Below are positions 56,644 to 64,000 of a stretch of 64,000 nucleotides of DNA, piece after piece. The notes under the pieces were generated by a model. The model did not search any database. It was given only the letters and a program-made list of their open reading frames with translations, and was not told the DNA's origin. Location of the stretch: assembly GCA_000469685.2 (NCBI GenBank), contig LS997564.1, positions 8,210,591 to 8,274,590 of the forward strand. The letters are read 5' to 3'. The number at the start of each line of letters is the position of its first letter. Position 1 is the stretch's first letter. The translations under genes were made by a program, and so were the position numbers. The DNA is from Haemonchus contortus. Taxonomy: Eukaryota; Nematoda; Chromadorea; Rhabditida; Trichostrongylidae.

Positions 56644-56900
56644 GGGTGTGGTGCGTTAGGAACGAAATGGTCGCGTCGCGGTGAGAGGGGCGTCGCGCGC
56701 GAAGGAGTGTAGCAGGATGCAGCAGTAGGTAAGAAATACAAGAACAAAAAGACTAATAGTAGAAGTATGCATAAAATAATGATCGCATTTCGATTGAGCT
56801 GTTCGAAGAACGCTAGAGCTGCAATAACGGTGATTGAGTGATCCGCGACAGCCGCGTGCGGCAAATCGATTACCCAAAATCGTTCCTAAGCCCGTCTCCC
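56644..56900. mobile_element. MITE family M, copy 2 (downstream of CES-B)
   Basis: 257 bp; GTGCGTTAGGAACGA at the left and TCGTTCCTAAGCCCG at the right, very close to copy 1 along its length. The equivalent place after CES-A is empty, so it inserted after the duplication. Confidence 0.88.
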
Positions 56901-59559
56901 AGAAGACTACTGTTGAAGACAGGGGTGTACCTATTTTAGTACTGGAAAAGAGATGTGTACAATCAGAATGCTGCAGAGACCAGAATTTGCGAAGGTATGT
57001 TGAGCTTCCGATTTTAGTTTCTAGAGTTTCTAGACTATGGAGATGCCATGGTTGAAAGGCGAATCGATAATATCGTAACACACCTATAGATCGCATTATT
57101 CCAACAGTTTAACAATGTACTCGATGTTCGTATCGTTTTCTGTTCATGTCGGCAGAATCAAGGAATATGAGACTGGCTTTTTTTTGAAGCTTATAAGCAC
57201 ATCATGCTGCGTGGTCTCCTGATTCAAAGGGAGCTATGAACTAGAAGAAATTGAAAAAATGTTAAATTGAATTGTTAAAAAAAACTGCTGAATTACAAAA
57301 ACGCTTAAGACTTTTTGAATTTTCGAAGAAAAAATTTGAAAAATATCTTACGAGTAAGTACATTGTGCCTCTTGGACTAGAAGGGACCGCCATAAATACG
57401 GACCAAGTCTTTCAATGCAATTTGAAAGGTGGGTAATGCTGTCTAGACTTTGCTATATTTGAATGATAAGGTTCGCTTTCAGTAGGGCAGCAGCCCGACG
57501 CTGTGCATGGATATGTCGAGAAGTTTTCTTTGGCAAGAGTTCTTCGCTAAGAAGCATCCGGAAGATGGATGATCACGACATGCCTTCAGGTGAGCAAATG
57601 TTTTTGCCAAAGTCGATCTTCCCAACTGAGATCACAGCATTCGTCGTGGTTGTAATTTGGCCGAGTAAAGAGTGATCTCCCCGTACAACTATCGTCCTCG
57701 ATTGAGTAGAGGGCAGATGGATTTTCTGTTTCTTTTCGTTTGTGTAGTATGACCAGTAACTAGTTTCTTAGTTATTAGAACATTCGGAAAGTTTCTGCCA
57801 AAAACTTCGTAGTAATCCAGATTTCTTCCGGAGTAATCTAGAGTTTCCGTAGAATCGCTATCGAAGGACCGTACCTTGTTGTGCGCGCATAACATTTCCG
57901 ACTCCCCCTTCTTTGCCCATTTAACTCTATAATGGTCGATCTCTATGATGTTTTCCCGTTATCGAGTCCGGCGAGTCCGCTGGTGAAGCCCATCAGAACT
58001 TGTGCCAGATATTTGGCATTGAACCCCCTTGTAGTTTTATGCACACCTCGTTTCAAGGCTTCAATGCAGGGGACGTTTGGGACGTCTCTCGGGACCACTC
58101 GGGTGAGTGGTTGGTGCTTGGGAGCGCCGACCCACCCGGTAGCCCGGAACAAAAAGGTCGAGGATGAACCTCGATTTGATCAACCGATTGTGACACCATA
58201 AAAGCCCCTTATATATTATATTAGCGCATACAAGTGGTTAGTGTCCTTTAAGCGTAATTAGATGAAAACTTCCCAAACATTCCCGAAAAAGCTTGAACTT
58301 TTGTATAATTTTCGGCAGATATTTTCTGAACCCACCAATACCATTCAAAATCTACAAGGATAGTCATCTGGGCCAGACAGATTAGTTGATAACTCAAACA
58401 TACAAATGTGTTATGCATCCCAGCAGTCATAATTGTTTGATTTCTCTAATTCTCAATAACGATAAGAGCAAATTCTCGTGCAACGGCCAGGGCAAAACAA
58501 GCTGTTCAATATTTGTTTACGCAGTGTGATTTCTGTCGCCAGCGTGGTGCAATGGCCTATCGCACCATCACATGCAGAGAGCTATCATCGACTGAAAAAC
58601 AATGATTTCACTCGGATGATGTTTGATCCGCTAAATGTTGTCAGTCGCCCGCGATGGCAACCCTAGGATGCTTCCGAAACCTCTTGCTCCCAAGTAAGTG
58701 CCATTGGTCCTTTGCCCAACAAACCCTACAATTCGCTTCATTTCTATCAGATCCTGAAAAGACCTCAGTAATGACACTCCAAAGACACATTTCCTAGCCT
58801 AGGTTTAAAGGGAGGGAATCAAGATACAAGTTACCCCATAGGCTCATCCTGTCGGGATTTCGTCCTCAGCCTATTGTTACATCTTTGGACATTCCCGTCT
58901 TTTTCGTGATTTCTGTTCGCAGGCGATTGCCCTTTCTTCCCTTTTTGCATCCCTTTTTGCCTTTACTTTTTTTCTGTCGATTTTCGCTTTCATTCCATTC
59001 ACTTGAAAAATGGTGAAGAATGAAGGTAGTTCTGTATCTATCGACCTTATTTTCTTTCGTTCTATGTATGCCTCTCTCCATTCTTCCATCCCTCTTAACC
59101 ATTGTCGGATGCTCTTCATTGCCCTTTCTCTAGTAGCGGGTGGTTCTCGTGATCCTCCAACTCGAGTCTGGTGCTCCAAAGATTAAAATTGATGGAAGTT
59201 GGATGGCGACAATCAGGCGGATAGCTGAACATTTCCTAGGCATATCGTCCTCTTTGGTCGAGTGCCAAGTTCAGCTCATTTTCGTACTTGTAAACAACGA
59301 ATTGCCTTTGAACTTGCATGTCATTACCAATGCGAAAGTGCATAGGGACTCAGCAAAGTGAACCGAAAAGGGTAGGGAATTGAGAAGGTTCTTTTCTAGT
59401 AAACATGGCCTATCTTCCGATCAATACGAGTGTTTGGGCAACACTACTACCAGTGGCCATGAATTGATGAATATATTAATCTGCTCATGTCTTTCCACCG
59501 CTACTCGCTGTTGAATGATCGTAGTTATTCGTGTAACTAAGGAAGATGAGCTTTTAAAT
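56901..59559. other. Intergenic between CES-B and CES-C
   Basis: Blocks at 57010-57090 and 57355-57570 repeat those after CES-A. The 57485-57570 part can read SSPTLCMDMSRSFLWQEFFA to a stop. Positions 57940-58200 form a GC-richer block that may be a separate repeat. Near 58500 the CAATATTTGTTTACGCA motif matches upstream regions of CES-A and CES-B. Positions 58860-59150 are pyrimidine-rich. No gene is supported. Confidence 0.45.
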
Positions 59560-59584
59560 TCCAGAATTTTCGAAGCTATTAATT
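59558..59584 (+). promoter_or_regulatory. Putative spliced-leader acceptor and leader of CES-C
   Basis: AATTCCAG ends at 59564, 20 bases before the ATG at 59585, with AATTTTCGAAGC leader related to those of CES-A and CES-B. Confidence 0.5.

Positions 59585-64000
<4,416 letters not shown>

Overview
The window looks like nuclear DNA of a clade V (strongylid, hookworm-like) nematode. The coding DNA is split into many small exons with short GT-AG introns and TTTCAG-type acceptors, and putative spliced-leader acceptors sit about 20 bases before start codons. The rest is dense with tRNA-derived SINEs, mariner elements, an RTE-type LINE and foldback elements. No bacterial operon structure is present. 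Most long open frames outside the exons are chance frames or transposon debris. The species cannot be fixed from sequence alone.

Layout. Positions 1-10.3 kb are repeat-rich with no convincing host gene; they hold tRNA-like SINEs and a ~260-bp imperfect hairpin at 2735-2993. At 10362-13202 lies an uninterrupted 946-codon endonuclease/reverse transcriptase ORF of an RTE-type retrotransposon. Positions 13.2-17.0 kb show no supported gene. A choline kinase gene lies at 17045-21111 (9 exons found, the first exon or exons not found). Three type-B carboxylesterase genes follow, all on the plus strand with identical exon sizes: CES-A (23677-30606, 14 exons, 553 aa), CES-B (35720-56108, 14 exons, 558 aa, stretched to 20 kb by transposons in introns 9 and 12) and CES-C (59585 to beyond the window, first 7 exons seen).

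CES-A and CES-B arose by duplication of a block that began inside intron 6 of choline kinase. A broken 3' end of choline kinase (32280-32759) therefore sits between them, and its deletion junction carries a near-perfect 25-bp hairpin. The 5' and 3' flanks of the esterases are also recognisably repeated.

CES-B introns record layered insertions. Two full-length but frameshifted mariners lie in intron 9. In intron 12 an LTR retrotransposon (49378-55387) sits inside a minus-strand LINE, and the LTR element was itself hit by a third mariner and holds a Tc1/mariner relic. Foldback elements and three copies of a ~258-bp MITE lie in or beside the esterase genes.

Function. Choline kinase makes phosphocholine for phosphatidylcholine and phosphocholine-modified glycans. 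The esterases keep the Ser-Glu-His triad but lack a signal peptide, start with a conserved Met-Gly-x-x-x-Ser (possible N-myristoylation) and replace a family-typical Cys by Asn (EDNLYLNV). I infer intracellular, membrane-tethered ester hydrolases. A functional link between the kinase and the esterases is speculative.
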